Assembly (NCBI GenBank): GCA_012519125.1
Contig: JAAYQY010000310.1
Coordinates: 1 to 6,991 of the forward strand
Source: Spirochaetales bacterium
GTDB lineage: Bacteria > Spirochaetota > Spirochaetia > Sphaerochaetales > Sphaerochaetaceae
Reading direction: 5' to 3'
Length of the DNA stretch: 6,991 nucleotides
This document shows, piece after piece, positions 6,932 to 6,991 of the stretch. Position numbers and translations under genes: made by a program. The stretch's first letter is position 1. Every line of letters begins with the position of its first letter. The notes beneath the pieces are model-generated. The model saw only the letters and a list, made by a program, of their open reading frames with translations. It was not told the DNA's origin and searched no databases.

Positions 6932-6967
6932 ATTCCCCAATTTCCCATGAAGTGTAGAATGGGGAAT
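6932..6967. repeat. Inverted repeat downstream of the AAA ATPase gene
   Basis: ATTCCCCA (6932-6939) is matched by TGGGGAAT (6960-6967), with a second nested pairing of CCCAT (6944-6948) to ATGGG (6959-6963). It begins seven bases after the ATPase stop. No T-run follows, so it is a poor terminator. The same 8-base pair occurs at 5659-5666 and 5688-5695 before the gene, spaced 29 bases start to start against 28 here. It could be the operator of a gene beyond the window or the matching end of a cassette. Confidence 0.7.
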
Positions 6968-6991
6968 AGCAACACAATGGTTTTCATTCAG

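Noticed and set aside
6932..6967. Terminator for the ATPase gene
   Set aside because: The pairing is AT-flanked with a long loop and is followed by AGCAACACAA, not by a T-run.

Overview
The window looks like chromosomal DNA from a carbohydrate-fermenting anaerobe. The moderate GC (about 55% in hand-counted rows of the left three quarters), the sugar ABC importer plus alpha-xylosidase operon and the lone AAA/DUF4143 ATPase would suit a free-living spirochaete such as Sphaerochaeta. That placement is an impression from gene content and was not tested by any search.

Left part (1-3374, + strand): the end of a sugar-uptake and degradation operon. It holds the C-terminal tail of a MalF-type permease, a complete MalG-type permease whose start overlaps the previous stop by 4 bases, and 11 bases later a GH31 alpha-xylosidase of the YicI type. 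The two permeases would bring a xyloside, for instance a xyloglucan fragment such as isoprimeverose, into the cytoplasm, where the signal-peptide-free enzyme removes alpha-xylose. A strong hairpin terminator at 3396-3426 closes the operon. The solute-binding protein and the ATPase are not in the window.

Middle (3426-5407): a fumarylacetoacetate hydrolase (FAH)-superfamily gene on the - strand converges on the operon. It is divergent from a + strand RlmC/RlmD/TrmA-type RNA uracil-C5 methyltransferase that keeps its four iron-sulfur cysteines but lacks a TRAM domain. A 71-base gap with only weak promoter signals separates their starts.

Right part (5408-6991): base composition drops to about 40% GC. 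After a gene-poor stretch with two small hairpins comes an AAA ATPase with a DUF4143-type C-terminal half. The gene is bracketed by two inverted pairs of the same 8-base word, ATTCCCCA/TGGGGAAT, with nearly the same spacing (29 and 28 bases start to start). The left pair is a perfect 15-base inverted repeat overlapping a consensus -10 box. This bracketed, AT-rich unit is the least ordinary part of the window. It could be a laterally acquired gene with its own operator or a mobile cassette. The rest is recognisable housekeeping and sugar catabolism.
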